The notes beneath the pieces are model-generated. The model saw nothing but the letters and a program-made list of their open reading frames with translations, ran no database searches and had not been told where the DNA came from. Shown one piece after another: positions 8,651 to 17,663 of a stretch of DNA of 43,114 bases. The translations under genes and the position numbers were made by a program. The stretch comes from Bradyrhizobium sp. NAS80.1 (GTDB taxonomy: Bacteria > Pseudomonadota > Alphaproteobacteria > Rhizobiales > Xanthobacteraceae), in assembly GCF_001908205.1 (NCBI RefSeq), contig NZ_LGHL01000036.1:1-43114 (forward strand), written 5' to 3'. Numbering within the stretch: the first letter of the stretch is position 1; every line of letters starts with the position of its first letter.

Positions 8651-9219
8651 ACCCGATTAATTGCGCGGCGTTGGACCGGGCACTCGGTTCAACCTCGACC
8701 TTCGTATGCTAACTTTCAGTGGTAGACGAAGTCGACGTTGATCATCGCTCGGTCTGTGCAGCTCGATACGAGCTGTAAAATGAATAGTGGCCTCGAGCCC
8801 GTGTTCCCTAACATTGTCGCCACCAAGTTCTGGTCACCGATGTCGCCGACTGCATCATCGGAAGCTTTACCGGCACGGCGATGAGCGGGCGTGGTGGCAG
8901 AAACAGGGGATCGCCCCCTTGGCACCGCGGCACCCCTTTGGGCTGGGACGCATGCGGTCGAGCCAGCCGCTGAAGCTGGTCAGATGGACAATTCAACGTT
9001 TGGCAATCAATCCGGCGGCGGAGATCGGCTTCAAAATAAAGAAACGAACCCAATTCTACCGGAAACCTCTGTCGCCGGGTGCGCCAGCCCAAGGATGAGT
9101 CGGATTGGATGGAGAGACATCAGGGCCTCTAGGGCGCCACTGACACCGGTGGCACCGGGAGGGCGCGCCGCGCTCTGCCTTGTGACGCGGTGGCCTCCTG
9201 AGTCGGAACTGTACCAGCC
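8651..9219. other. No recognisable gene
   Basis: Short frames on both strands (for example 8808-9092 and 8716-8925 on the minus strand) show no motif I recognise. The stretch lies between the GH5 relic and a glycosyltransferase gene and is probably decayed coding sequence. Confidence 0.35.
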
Positions 9220-10233
9220 CTACCGGATCCGGCAGTTCAGGCGTTCGCCGGACCAAGTTTTAGCAAGTGCTTGCAATAACCGCGTTTGTCCATAGGCGAT
9301 GGCTGTGACGGCCAAGCCGACAAAAATCGCAAATGCCCGCCCAAAGTTCCCGGTGATCAGATAGCGGAAGAAAGATTGTGCGATCGTCAGCACATACCGC
9401 CGCTCCGAACCCAGCCCGTCACGCGAACCGGTCACCCCGGTCAGCACGGATTTGGCGGTTCCTTCCATGCGACAGCGGCGGACGAAATAGCGCCACGTCG
9501 TTCGTTGGGCCGGCACGACATGCTGGATACGCGCCTGCGGGCAATAGAGCCAAATACCGCCCGGAAACTGGCGTGAGGCGCGAATGCAGAATTCGGTTTC
9601 GTCGCAGGCCTCGGACACCGCTTTGCCTCCGCGCGGCCCGCCAAGTCTCGTCGAGCCTCCACCCCACCCGGCGGTAAACCCGCCAGTTCGACGAATCACG
9701 TCGGCGCGCACCGCCATATTGGCCCCAAGCAGGTTGCGAACTTGTCCGTTGTGGACTGGCATCCCGGTGTAGGTGCAACCGACGATCCAGTTGAATTCAG
9801 CGGGGAACCAGCCGGGCGGTGGCCGGAGCCACAACGGATCGATATGTCCGCCGGCACCGAGAACGCGCGGATCTTGGAAAGTCTCGACGAGATGCGCAAG
9901 CCAATTGCGATCGGCGATTGCATCATCGTCGAGAAAGACAACGATCGGGGCGGTCGCCAATTCGGCACCGGACGTGCGAGCGCCTGACAGCCTCGCCGCC
10001 TTATTCACGACGACCTCAATCCCCTCCATCTCGCGCCTGGCACGCTCTAGCAGTGCCTCGCTTTCCTGGTCGATGACGACGAAGATTTCTCGCGCCGGAT
10101 AAGTCTGCTCGCGCACCGACGCGACAGCTGCATTCAGTTCGCTCCAACGATGAAGCGTATACGCGCAGATCACGACGGATACATCGCTGGGCTTTCTGTC
10201 GCCGATTTCAGAACGTTCCAATGCGTCCCCCAA
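9220..10233 (-). CDS. Family 2 glycosyltransferase
   Basis: A 337-residue GT-A inverting glycosyltransferase that would transfer a sugar from a nucleotide donor to a lipid-linked or growing polysaccharide acceptor at the inner membrane. Motifs: VSVVICAYTLHRWSEL at residues ~18-33, the metal-binding DDD of VVFLDDDAIADRNWL near residue 103, and a later CDETEFCIRA that fits the ED-type catalytic region. A C-terminal hydrophobic segment (GRAFAIFVGLAVTAIAY) suggests membrane attachment. It is flanked by non-coding or decayed stretches on both sides, so operon membership is unclear. Confidence 0.88.
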   Translation of the reverse strand: MGDALERSEIGDRKPSDVSVVICAYTLHRWSELNAAVASVREQTYPAREIFVVIDQESEALLERARREMEGIEVVVNKAARLSGARTSGAELATAPIVVFLDDDAIADRNWLAHLVETFQDPRVLGAGGHIDPLWLRPPPGWFPAEFNWIVGCTYTGMPVHNGQVRNLLGANMAVRADVIRRTGGFTAGWGGGSTRLGGPRGGKAVSEACDETEFCIRASRQFPGGIWLYCPQARIQHVVPAQRTTWRYFVRRCRMEGTAKSVLTGVTGSRDGLGSERRYVLTIAQSFFRYLITGNFGRAFAIFVGLAVTAIAYGQTRLLQALAKTWSGERLNCRIR

Positions 10234-11175
10234 ATTCCTTAAGCTGCCGGCTTCGTCACAGGATTATGACCAAGAGCTGACACTCATCTCGCCAGCTGAC
10301 GTTCCGGCGGGGCCGAGTGCAATGGCCCCGATGGATTACCCCTCTGGCTTCGTACGGCCCGCCTCCGATCGGGCATAGTGGTATTCGAGAATATCGATTG
10401 GCCGATTCCAGTCGCTTCAATAGGACGCCGCATTATCAGTGAATGATCCCGACCCAATGTTTGGCTCTGCGGATTCACAGGTCTCCGCTGTCGTGATCGG
10501 TGGGAGCTGAACGGCCTCGGGGGGTGCCGCAGCCTGGCCGCGGGCGAATGCCTATCTGGGTGATCGACCGCAAGCGCTCGAACCCGGCGCTGTGGTCGAC
10601 CTACGCCCCATCCCGTCGATGGACGCGCGAGGCCTGCCTCGCTGCAGGCATTGAATGTTACGACGCGACGCCGCGGTATGGCGGCGCGGTGACGTTTTGC
10701 CAGATCGATGCGCTCGATCGGTCGAAGCTTGCGCAGACCCCGGTCGGCCGCATTCGTGCGGAGCGTTCGGGTGTGCCACACCCACAATCACCAGTCCGGC
10801 CTGGGGGTCATCGACCTGTTCGGCCATGTCAGGACGTTGCGGGAGGTCACAGCCTCCTATGGTCAGCTTGCATCCAGCCTACTAGCCGCGCGTAGCAGAC
10901 GAACAATTGCTGCACCAAGGGGACACCGTCACTGTGCAAAGAACGCCCCACGATGGGCACTCAAGAAATATGGATACTGACCCGAGGCGGCTGCCGCGAA
11001 TCCGGCCACGGCCGCCACAGCCTGATCGACCGCACCGCTGCACTTCTTCCGCCGATCATCTCGCGGTAAAACCCAGTGCCAGTGCTTGGCCCGCGGCAAC
11101 GCACCAAGACCTCCCAAGACACCCTCGCAGAGGGCCTGCGTAGGTCACGGGTTTGCTTTGCGCCTGGCGCCACCG
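10234..11175. other. Region with no confident gene
   Basis: Apart from the possible plus-strand frame listed separately at 10548-10895, I see nothing convincing. Minus-strand frames are rich in Arg and Ala and look like shadows or decayed sequence. Confidence 0.35.
10548..10895 (+). CDS. Unrecognised ORF, possibly the start of a larger gene
   Basis: The first ~50 residues from the ATG at 10548 (MPIWVIDRKRSNPALWSTYA, then SRRWTREACLAAGIECYDATP) look like a real alpha/beta N-terminus. The remainder, after about residue 80, turns into low-quality sequence. I do not recognise the family. The appearance would fit the first domain of an ATP-grasp or similar enzyme cut short by a frameshift, but that is a guess. 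Confidence 0.2.
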   Translation: MPIWVIDRKRSNPALWSTYAPSRRWTREACLAAGIECYDATPRYGGAVTFCQIDALDRSKLAQTPVGRIRAERSGVPHPQSPVRPGGHRPVRPCQDVAGGHSLLWSACIQPTSRA

Positions 11176-11211
11176 CTTTTTCATGGTAACTAGTTTTTTC
11201 ATGGTAACTAG
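11176..11211. repeat. 18-base tandem duplication
   Basis: The unit TTTTTCATGGTAACTAG with a variable T at its start occurs twice with a period of 18. It adds six residues in frame to the decayed membrane-protein relic. Confidence 0.8.
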
Positions 11212-11431
11212 TCATGTGATGAGTAAGCGCCAGGATGCACACTGGTATGCTCGCAGTCAAATGGCGCCATGATGTGCCGGGCCCTGCGTCCAGTTGCGCT
11301 GCAGCCGACAGGACGACCGAGATCAGAGCATACGCGATCGTCTCGTAGGCGAACTGTGACTCGAACATTACCCCAGACCGTGCTTCCCATATAGAAGAGG
11401 CAGGCAATGCTGGCCAATCGTTCCGAGCCAC
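11176..11431 (-). pseudogene. Relic of a polymerase-like membrane protein
   Basis: Two minus-strand frames together give SERLASIACLFYMGST and MFESQFAYETIAYALISVVL ... LALTHHMTSYHEK. The intact 659-residue membrane protein at 20282-22261 has SARLAGIGSLGYMGSTTYVM, FDAQFAYESLGVAFMAVILM and LALPLLAALAITHHVTNYF in the same order. So this is a short frameshifted remnant of a paralogue. An 18-base tandem duplication (11176-11193 and 11194-11211) doubles the residues TSYHEK. Confidence 0.72.
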
Positions 11432-11789
11432 TTCTGCGGCTCACGAGCTTCAACGGACACCGCGCGTACCGAGGCGGCCTTCCTCTTCGAGACGGGTGGC
11501 GACCCGCAGCGCCGGCGCCACCACCATCCCAGCACCGGGTGAATGAATAGCACGGGCCAGAGATACACCGGCATCAGCAGTAGCTTGCGCAGCGGATGCG
11601 CGATGCCGCGACCTCATATTGGAGCGCATGCCGATGACGATCCCCGAGCGCGCGCATGCCCGGCACAATTGAAACGAGATCCGCATCTTCCTTCGCATGT
11701 CCCGCCATCATGCGGCACTGGGCGCCGGCATCTTCGGGATCGTGGTGAGGCTTCGATGGCGACGGCAGCCTGACCTGTGCGGGAGACGA
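11432..11789. other. Decayed coding sequence, unidentified
   Basis: A minus-strand frame contains a hydrophobic piece MPVYLWPVLFIHPVLGWWWR near 11574-11515 that looks like a membrane segment. It is short and broken and I cannot assign it. Confidence 0.3.
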
Positions 11790-13017
11790 TCATGTGACCG
11801 CCCGGGCGCGGCCGGCGATTTCGAGATACGTGGACTCGATCGCCGCGACTACCGACTGGATGGCGTAACGATCCCGCACCGTCGATGCGGTCGCATGCCC
11901 GATTCGCTTGCGAAGCCCGGGGTCCTGAACCACCCGGCTGAGGGCCATCCCCAACCCTAACCGGTCTCTAGGTTCCACGAGAAGACCGTCTATGCCATCG
12001 CGAATCATCTCGGGTGCGGCGCCGACGCGCGTCGCGACGACCGCCAGTCCGCACGCCATTGCCTCGAGGAGCGCGTTCGACATGCCCTCGCCGTGCGACG
12101 GCAACACGAAAATGTCCGACGCCCGGTAGTAATCGCGGATGTCCTTGGTCCAATCGCGAAGGATCACGCGCTCGCTCTCCTCAACCGGTCCAATGGGATC
12201 GTCGACCGCTAGTGCGTGACTTCCGACAAGGACGAGCACGGCATCCTGTAGCTGGGACGTCACCGTCCAGGTGTCGAGCAAGTCTGACACGCCTTTGTGC
12301 CGAGCGAACCGCCCCGCGTAGAGCACGATAACGCGGTCAGCCGGCAGTCCCAGTGCCAGGCGTGCGGCGACTTGATCTTTCTCAGTGCGCTCAAGAAAGC
12401 GGGCCGTGTCCAGGCCGTTGGGGAGCCGCACAATCCGGTTCCGTGGAACACCCAACTCGAGAAGACCAGCCGCGATTTGGTCGGATGTTGCCTGGACGCG
12501 GGTTGCACGGCGCAGGCCCGCGGATCTCGTCAGCCAGGCAACCGGTCTGATCGGTCTCAGTTCCCTTTCTCGGCCGCCCCCCCCCCAACTTGACATAGAT
12601 TGGCCGGCGAAGCAGTCCGGCAACGAGCGAAACGACATCGGCCTGCACACCGGCGTAGTGGACGTGCACAAGATCGAACCGGCGAACACGAAAAACCAGA
12701 AAGACTGCCAGTACGGGAAGGTAACTCCAAGTCCAGGCCTTCGACCATCGGCGTAGCCAAGAGAGGCGGCGAACGAAAACCCCGCTGACCCATCCCGAGG
12801 AGACGCCCGCGCAAGACGGGCAGACAACCGTCACATGGTGACCCCGACGGACCAACTCCTCCGCCTGCAGCCGGGCCTGGTGTTCGGCCCCTGAACTCGG
12901 ACCCGGGTGATAGCCTATCGTGCAGAAGAGGATTCGAAGCCGATTGTGGGCCGCAGGATGAGCCGACGAACCTGCTCCTCCGGTGACCAAAGTCTTTCTC
13001 ACTGTCGAGATTCCCAT
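11790..13017 (-). pseudogene. Family 4 glycosyltransferase with a G-tract frameshift
   Basis: Two overlapping frames encode one GT4 enzyme. The N-terminal half (from ATG 13017) has RILFCTIGYHPGPSSGAEHQ and DLVHVHYAGVQADVVSL. The C-terminal half has RIVRLPNGLDTARF, VLYAGRFARHKGVSDLL and the donor-binding SHGEGMSNALLEAMACG. They join at a run of ten G (coding strand) at 12577-12586; removing one G gives a continuous YVKLGGGGRERELRPIRPVA. The full protein would be ~408 residues, normal for GT4 enzymes that extend polysaccharide repeat units on the cytoplasmic face. As given, translation ends early. It may be a phase-variable gene, a fresh mutation or a sequencing error. Confidence 0.85.
12577..12586 (-). 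repeat. Ten-base G tract interrupting the GT4 gene
   Basis: The plus strand has ten consecutive C. Nine would keep the gene in frame. Tracts this long slip readily in replication and in some sequencing chemistries. Confidence 0.9.
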
Positions 13018-13689
13018 CCTTGACCTTCCTCACGTTCCGTCGACGGTGGGCAAGCCAGCGCTCGCGGCCATCGATACGATCGCGAATATCAGCCGCCTGG
13101 CCCGCGAATTAAAGCAATCGATTGCCCAAGCCGGGCGCGGCACCGTCCCGAGCAGAGCCGGCGCGAAAATATTGGTTGACTGCACCTGGATTACCGTCGC
13201 CTCGCCGCTCACGCAGAGCCGGAGCATGTCCTGGTGGTAATCGACCGAGTAATAGCTGTCGAGAAACTGCCTGGACTCGGCGAACGCCCCATCGCGGTCT
13301 CGTTGACGTTGATATTATGGTAGATGGTGGCCTCGAATTCGGGCCCTCAGTTCGTGCCCCAATTCGCGTGAGTAGCCGCGGATCATCGCGAGCGATGTCT
13401 TTACGTCTTCAGCCGACCTAAAGGTGTCAACCAGCGGCGCCCCAGATAGGAATAGGCTGCTGAATAGGACGCGGCAGCATGTGAGGTTGCGGAAGCGCCA
13501 ATATTGTTCATCGTAATCGACGTCCGCGCGGGACGACGTGAGCGCAGCATCTCGATCTCCTCCTCCATGCGCATCCCGCTGGAGGTCGATCCCAATATGA
13601 GCAAACTCCTTCTCGAAGGCACCTCAGCCCGGCTCGGGTTTGCCCTGACAGGCTACGAAAACGCGATCAAAGCATTGCGTTCCTCCGCG
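13018..13689 (-). other. Decayed minus-strand gene, unidentified
   Basis: Pieces in several frames look once-coding: SAEDVKTSLAMIRGYSRELG, ESRQFLDSYYSVDYHQDMLR, CVSGEATVIQVQSTNIFAPA, and a final hydrophobic RLIFAIVSMAASAGLP. The ending slightly resembles the C-terminal membrane segment of chain-length-determinant proteins, but this is weak. It lies between the GT4 gene and the methyltransferase gene on the same strand. Confidence 0.35.
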
Positions 13690-14535
13690 TCAGGCCGACA
13701 ACACGATATCCTCAATCTCGCTCCCGTCCCGCATCTTGGCCACGATTTCAAATTTGTTCGCCTCGCTAAGCCGGAAGATCGTGCCGTGATTGGTGCCGTC
13801 CGGGTGCGTTCGGTTCACAATCAGGAACGAACCGGCACCCGCTAGGCGATCCTTAAGATTGTCCACGGCGCGGCATAACTGCGCCGCGTCGAAATAGCCA
13901 TGATTAAGCAGATTTGCCACGCGGATTGCGTTGAACCGGCCGCGTAGATGCTCCGGGTTCGGCGCCAGTATGTCATCCTCAGCAAAACTCAGCCGGGCGT
14001 CGTCGCGCGCATGCGGGTTCACCAGCAGAACATCCTTCCCCCTTCGCCTCCCATTGGTCAACAGCAATAGCGCGCTTGCAAACGCATTGAGCGCGGCGAT
14101 CACGAAACCGGTCCCCCTGAAGAAATCTCGCGGCCCATCCAAGTACCATCGCACCGGACGATTGCCGACAATGTGCTGAAGCACCTTGCCATCGCGGTCG
14201 AGAAGAACCTCATATTGCGGCATTAGGCGCACGAGGCTCCCGCGCATGCACAAGTCCGTCGCCAAGATTTCCGCGTCGATGCCAACGCGCGTTAAGGCAT
14301 CCGCCCATTCGAGCGAGGAAACCCCCGAGGATACGCCTACGTCCATAATCTGGCGTGGCTTACGGTCAAGTTTCCGCCACTCGCCGATGACCAGCATATT
14401 GAGATCATCGAGGCGATGGTGGTCGGTGGTCTTAAAGGTGCCGTTACGCAGGCGAATGGAGGTAAAGAATGCCGCCTCCTGGCTTTGCGTAAACGTATCA
14501 CCTGCTGTCAAAAAACTCCTTGCATTCAAAGTCAC
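13690..14535 (-). CDS. SAM-dependent methyltransferase-like protein
   Basis: A 281-residue protein with a class I methyltransferase signature: IMDVGVSSGVSSLEWADAL near residues 63-81 as motif I, and a CheR-like layout with a later FNAIRVANLLNHGYFDAAQL as the post-motif. It probably methylates a sugar or a small substrate in the polysaccharide pathway; the substrate is not evident. A hydrophobic stretch (GFVIAALNAFASALLLL) in the middle is unusual for a soluble methyltransferase. The start is GTG at 14535 with GGGGGA six bases upstream. A perfect 18-base palindrome lies about 37 bases upstream of the start. Confidence 0.68.
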   Translation of the reverse strand: MTLNARSFLTAGDTFTQSQEAAFFTSIRLRNGTFKTTDHHRLDDLNMLVIGEWRKLDRKPRQIMDVGVSSGVSSLEWADALTRVGIDAEILATDLCMRGSLVRLMPQYEVLLDRDGKVLQHIVGNRPVRWYLDGPRDFFRGTGFVIAALNAFASALLLLTNGRRRGKDVLLVNPHARDDARLSFAEDDILAPNPEHLRGRFNAIRVANLLNHGYFDAAQLCRAVDNLKDRLAGAGSFLIVNRTHPDGTNHGTIFRLSEANKFEIVAKMRDGSEIEDIVLSA

Positions 14536-14571
14536 GCTATCCCCCAGTTCTAATTCAAGAAAACTCTCTCA

Positions 14572-14589
14572 TCAGAGTTCGAACTCTGA
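14572..14589. promoter_or_regulatory. Perfect 18-base palindrome upstream of the methyltransferase
   Basis: The sequence TCAGAGTTCGAACTCTGA is its own reverse complement and is centred about 45 bases before the GTG start. It could be an operator for a dimeric regulator or a hairpin in the leader. It lacks a following T run on either strand, so it is not an obvious terminator. Confidence 0.4.
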
Positions 14590-14903
14590 GCAGTTTTCAG
14601 GGTGCTCATCGACGTCGGCTGGCAGGCGACAGGACCGTTATGCCCCGCGACGACCAGGCACGCAGCCCGGCAGGAAATGCCGTGACAGCACTCCCCAGAC
14701 GCCAAGCACGTAGTCTCCAAGACTGATCACGTTCCTTCGATCTTTCCAACGATCAAGGGTCTACGCGCAGATGACTACCGATACATGCTCGAAAGTTTTC
14801 CGACGTTGATTTCAGAATGCTCAAAAACTCTACCCCGAGATTGTACCGGGGTTGGTGCGACGTTGGAAACTTGCCACCCAGTTGACGTCCGGATAAGGCG
14901 CAA
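14590..14903. other. Intergenic stretch between acetyltransferase and methyltransferase genes
   Basis: I see no gene here. The sequence should hold the end of the acetyltransferase transcript and the promoter of the methyltransferase gene. No clear terminator was found. Confidence 0.35.
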
Positions 14904-16301
14904 TCACACAGGTGGCTCGGCACCGGTCCCCGGAGAGGGCAACATGTCGTCAGGCGCGCCTGGCTCCCTCCCCTCCGGATAACCGGGTAGTCGATGGACG
15001 AACATGTCGCGAGACCCTCTAAAACATTTGGCCGGCACACCCATCATGACGCTCGCTTCAGAGACGTCGTAAATTACCAACGAGTTTGGGACAATGACAG
15101 CATCGTCGCCGACCAAGAGTTTGCCGACAAGAACCGCATTTGCGAGGATCAGGACGCGGTCGCCAATTCGCGGTGTCCCTCGCTGTGTCCCGCGACCTGA
15201 CTCAGCAATGGTCACTCCGTGCCCGATGCTGCAATGCGTACCAACAATAGCATCCTTACTGATGAAGATATGTCTTCGGCCAAGGTACAAGCCGGGGCCA
15301 ATGCAGGCCTCACAGCTTATCGAAATGCCGGTCAGGACCTCGATGGCTTTTTGCCAAATTTCCAAGACGTACAGACATGGACGTTTGATGACAGGGGGCA
15401 GTGCTGCATTATACACACCAGACGCAATTCGGTGCTCCAGGAGTGCCCATAGGCCTTGATTGGTGAACAGCAGATTCAACAGTGATGCACCAGGACGATA
15501 CTGTCTGTAGCGGCCGATATCACTGCGATAACGCTGCATCCATGTCATGTCGCGGCGGCGGTCGGCTCGCGGGCGCGGCGCGGTTTCATCAATACTGCCG
15601 CCCGATGCCTGCATAGGTGTTCTCATGACATTTGTCCTCCTATCGCCGGATGATGGGTACTCGGTTTGAGGGGGGATCATGTCGCGAGACCCTGCCTGGC
15701 TAAAACATTTGGCCGGCACACCCATCATGACGCTCGACGCAGAGACATCGTAAATGACCAACGAGTTTGGGCCAACGACAGCGTCGTCGGCAACTGACAG
15801 CTTGCCGATAACAACCGCCTTCGCGCCGATCACGACGCGGTCGCCAAGTCGCGGTGTCCCTCTCTGCGTCCCGCGACCTGATTCAGCGATAGTCGCTCCG
15901 TTCAAGATGGTGCAATGTGCACCGATAATAGCATCCTTGCCGATGAAGATGTGTTGGGGGCCCATGTAGCAACCGGGGCCAATGAAGGCCTCACGGCTGA
16001 TCGAGATGCCGGTCAGGATCTCGACGGCTTTTTGCCAAATCTCCAGGGCGTATAGACATGGACGTTTGATGACAGGGGGCAATGCTGCATTATGCACACC
16101 AGATGCAATTCGGTGCTCCAGAAGTGCCCATAGGCCTTGATGGGCGACCAGCAGATTCAGCAGTGATGCACCAGGACGATACTGTCTGTACCGGCCGACA
16201 TCACTGCGATAAAGCTGCAACCAGGTCATGCGGCGGACGGCTCGCGGGCGCGGCGCGGTTTCGTCAGTGCTGACGCCGGACGCCTGCATGGTTCTTCTCA
16301 T
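14904..16301 (-). CDS. Two tandem serine-acetyltransferase-like domains fused in one ORF
   Basis: A 465-residue protein made of two near-identical left-handed beta-helix (hexapeptide repeat) acetyltransferases of the CysE/WcaB type, which O-acetylate serine or a sugar using acetyl-CoA. Copy one spans residues 1-225, copy two 226-465. Each has RYRQYRPGASLLNLL, LWALLEHRIASGVxNAALPP, the hexapeptide core with TIAESGRGTQRGTPR, and the ending VMMGVPAKCF. Copy two still carries its own TAGGAGG and ATG (15626), so the fusion arose by a 675-base in-frame tandem duplication that lost the first stop. The active-site histidine appears as GAHCTI in copy one and GTHCSI in copy two. Set among polysaccharide genes, it more likely decorates a glycan than makes cysteine. 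Confidence 0.85.
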   Translation of the reverse strand: MRRTMQASGVSTDETAPRPRAVRRMTWLQLYRSDVGRYRQYRPGASLLNLLVAHQGLWALLEHRIASGVHNAALPPVIKRPCLYALEIWQKAVEILTGISISREAFIGPGCYMGPQHIFIGKDAIIGAHCTILNGATIAESGRGTQRGTPRLGDRVVIGAKAVVIGKLSVADDAVVGPNSLVIYDVSASSVMMGVPAKCFSQAGSRDMIPPQTEYPSSGDRRTNVMRTPMQASGGSIDETAPRPRADRRRDMTWMQRYRSDIGRYRQYRPGASLLNLLFTNQGLWALLEHRIASGVYNAALPPVIKRPCLYVLEIWQKAIEVLTGISISCEACIGPGLYLGRRHIFISKDAIVGTHCSIGHGVTIAESGRGTQRGTPRIGDRVLILANAVLVGKLLVGDDAVIVPNSLVIYDVSEASVMMGVPAKCFRGSRDMFVHRLPGYPEGREPGAPDDMLPSPGTGAEPPV

Positions 16302-16315
16302 GACATTTGTTCCCC
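14952..16315. repeat. 675-base tandem direct repeat
   Basis: Bases about 15627-16315 and about 14952-15640 align along their length, including the ribosome-binding site and ATG, with scattered substitutions. The period from ATG 16301 to ATG 15626 is exactly 675 bases. The divergence shows it is not a very recent event. Confidence 0.85.
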
Positions 16316-16328
16316 TATCGACCGTTTT

Positions 16329-17552
16329 TCACCTGCTCCGTCCCACATCGTCAGCAACTTTACGGCCCAGGTGCGCGGCATTGCTAAGCACCTGCCATGT
16401 CTCTCCGTCATCGTGGTGCACGTCAAACTGCTCGACCTCGTCCTTGGGATATTGACCATCATCCTGAGGCGAGACGAGCCGCCATACCAGCCAGCCGGCG
16501 CAATCCGAGTCAGCAGCCATTGTGTCTAGCCACATCTTATAAGCCTTCGCCTGATCGGGATGCGATCGGGCATAGCCAAATTCCTCAAGAACCACGGGCT
16601 TCTGGTACAGCGGCGCCATCCGACACTTACTGGTTATCTCGTTGTTGAATTGATCAGGGGTGATGGCGAGGTATTTGGGGTAGCCGTGCCATGTAACAAA
16701 ATCGATTCCAGGCGCATCGAAGATTGGGTAATCGTCGCCCGCGCCCACGATGTGATTCCGGTCAAGCGACTTGACATAGGCCGCCATCTGGGCCTCCCAC
16801 TGCCGGCGCAGGCCGATTGGGGCGTGGGCCTCATTCATCAATTCCCAGGCGAATATTGTCGGATCGTCACGGTACGCAATCTCGGTTAGCGGATTGATTC
16901 GCTCGACGACGAACTTCACCCACCGCTGGTAATCCGCCATGACACGGGCGTCGGTGAAAAACGCAGGATTAGTGGTATCCCACGGTGCCCCCTGGTGAGT
17001 TGGTAGATCGTACCAGCTGCTCATCTGATAGGAGCCGCCGGTGAATGACCAGAAATCGAGAAACGTGAGGATCAGCCTGAGGCGGCGCTTGGCCGCCTCG
17101 GCAATCAGGAGATCAATTTTTCGCATGCTGCTGGCATTGATCGCCATGCCGTGCGCGGATGGATCCCAGTACAGGAAGTAGTGGCCGTGGACATTGAGAG
17201 CGCTGCTATTGGCTCCATCATTGTGAAATTTCCAGATTGTCAGTGCGACTTCACCATCAGGCGATCCGATTGCCGTGCCGAGAAAAGTGCGGACCACGTT
17301 GGCGCCCATCGCCACCGCATCATCGAGCACCTGCGTAACTTCCGCGTCGGATCCCCACGACAGATAATGATTGTTCACGCCAGTAACGTAGAATGGCTTC
17401 CCGTCGAGAACGAATTGCGTGCGCTCTGTTTTCACGAACGCACTCGCGACGGCGGGCTTAGCGGCGAAGAGTGCAACTATGCTCAGCGACGTAAGAGCAG
17501 CGACGATGATGCTGTGTGTCTTTTGCAATCTGGTTCTCTGTCTCGGCATCAT
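16329..17552 (-). CDS. Secreted GH5 endo-beta-mannanase/cellulase-like glycosidase
   Basis: A family 5 glycoside hydrolase, about 407 residues from the chosen start. Residues ~10-35 form a signal peptide (HSIIVAALTSLSIVALFAA, cleavage after AVASA), so it acts in the periplasm or outside. The acid/base Glu lies in WELMNEAHA and the nucleophile Glu in VVLEEFGYA, with the substrate-binding NNHYLSWGSD and WHGYPKYLA in between. This arrangement is typical of mannan endo-1,4-beta-mannosidases. In a polysaccharide locus it probably trims or releases the polymer. The frame extends upstream to 17642; ATG 17552 is preferred because it begins the signal peptide directly. It starts just upstream of, and shares its strand with, the fused acetyltransferase gene. 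Confidence 0.87.
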   Translation of the reverse strand: MMPRQRTRLQKTHSIIVAALTSLSIVALFAAKPAVASAFVKTERTQFVLDGKPFYVTGVNNHYLSWGSDAEVTQVLDDAVAMGANVVRTFLGTAIGSPDGEVALTIWKFHNDGANSSALNVHGHYFLYWDPSAHGMAINASSMRKIDLLIAEAAKRRLRLILTFLDFWSFTGGSYQMSSWYDLPTHQGAPWDTTNPAFFTDARVMADYQRWVKFVVERINPLTEIAYRDDPTIFAWELMNEAHAPIGLRRQWEAQMAAYVKSLDRNHIVGAGDDYPIFDAPGIDFVTWHGYPKYLAITPDQFNNEITSKCRMAPLYQKPVVLEEFGYARSHPDQAKAYKMWLDTMAADSDCAGWLVWRLVSPQDDGQYPKDEVEQFDVHHDDGETWQVLSNAAHLGRKVADDVGRSR

Positions 17553-17663
17553 TTTATTCCGATACAGATCTTTGCGCTCGGGCTTGCCGAATTTGGGCAG
17601 CGAACGCGCACTCGATGTCATAGTGCCTTTTGCGTTCTGCACGTGAGCGAGCCTGGGCGACTT

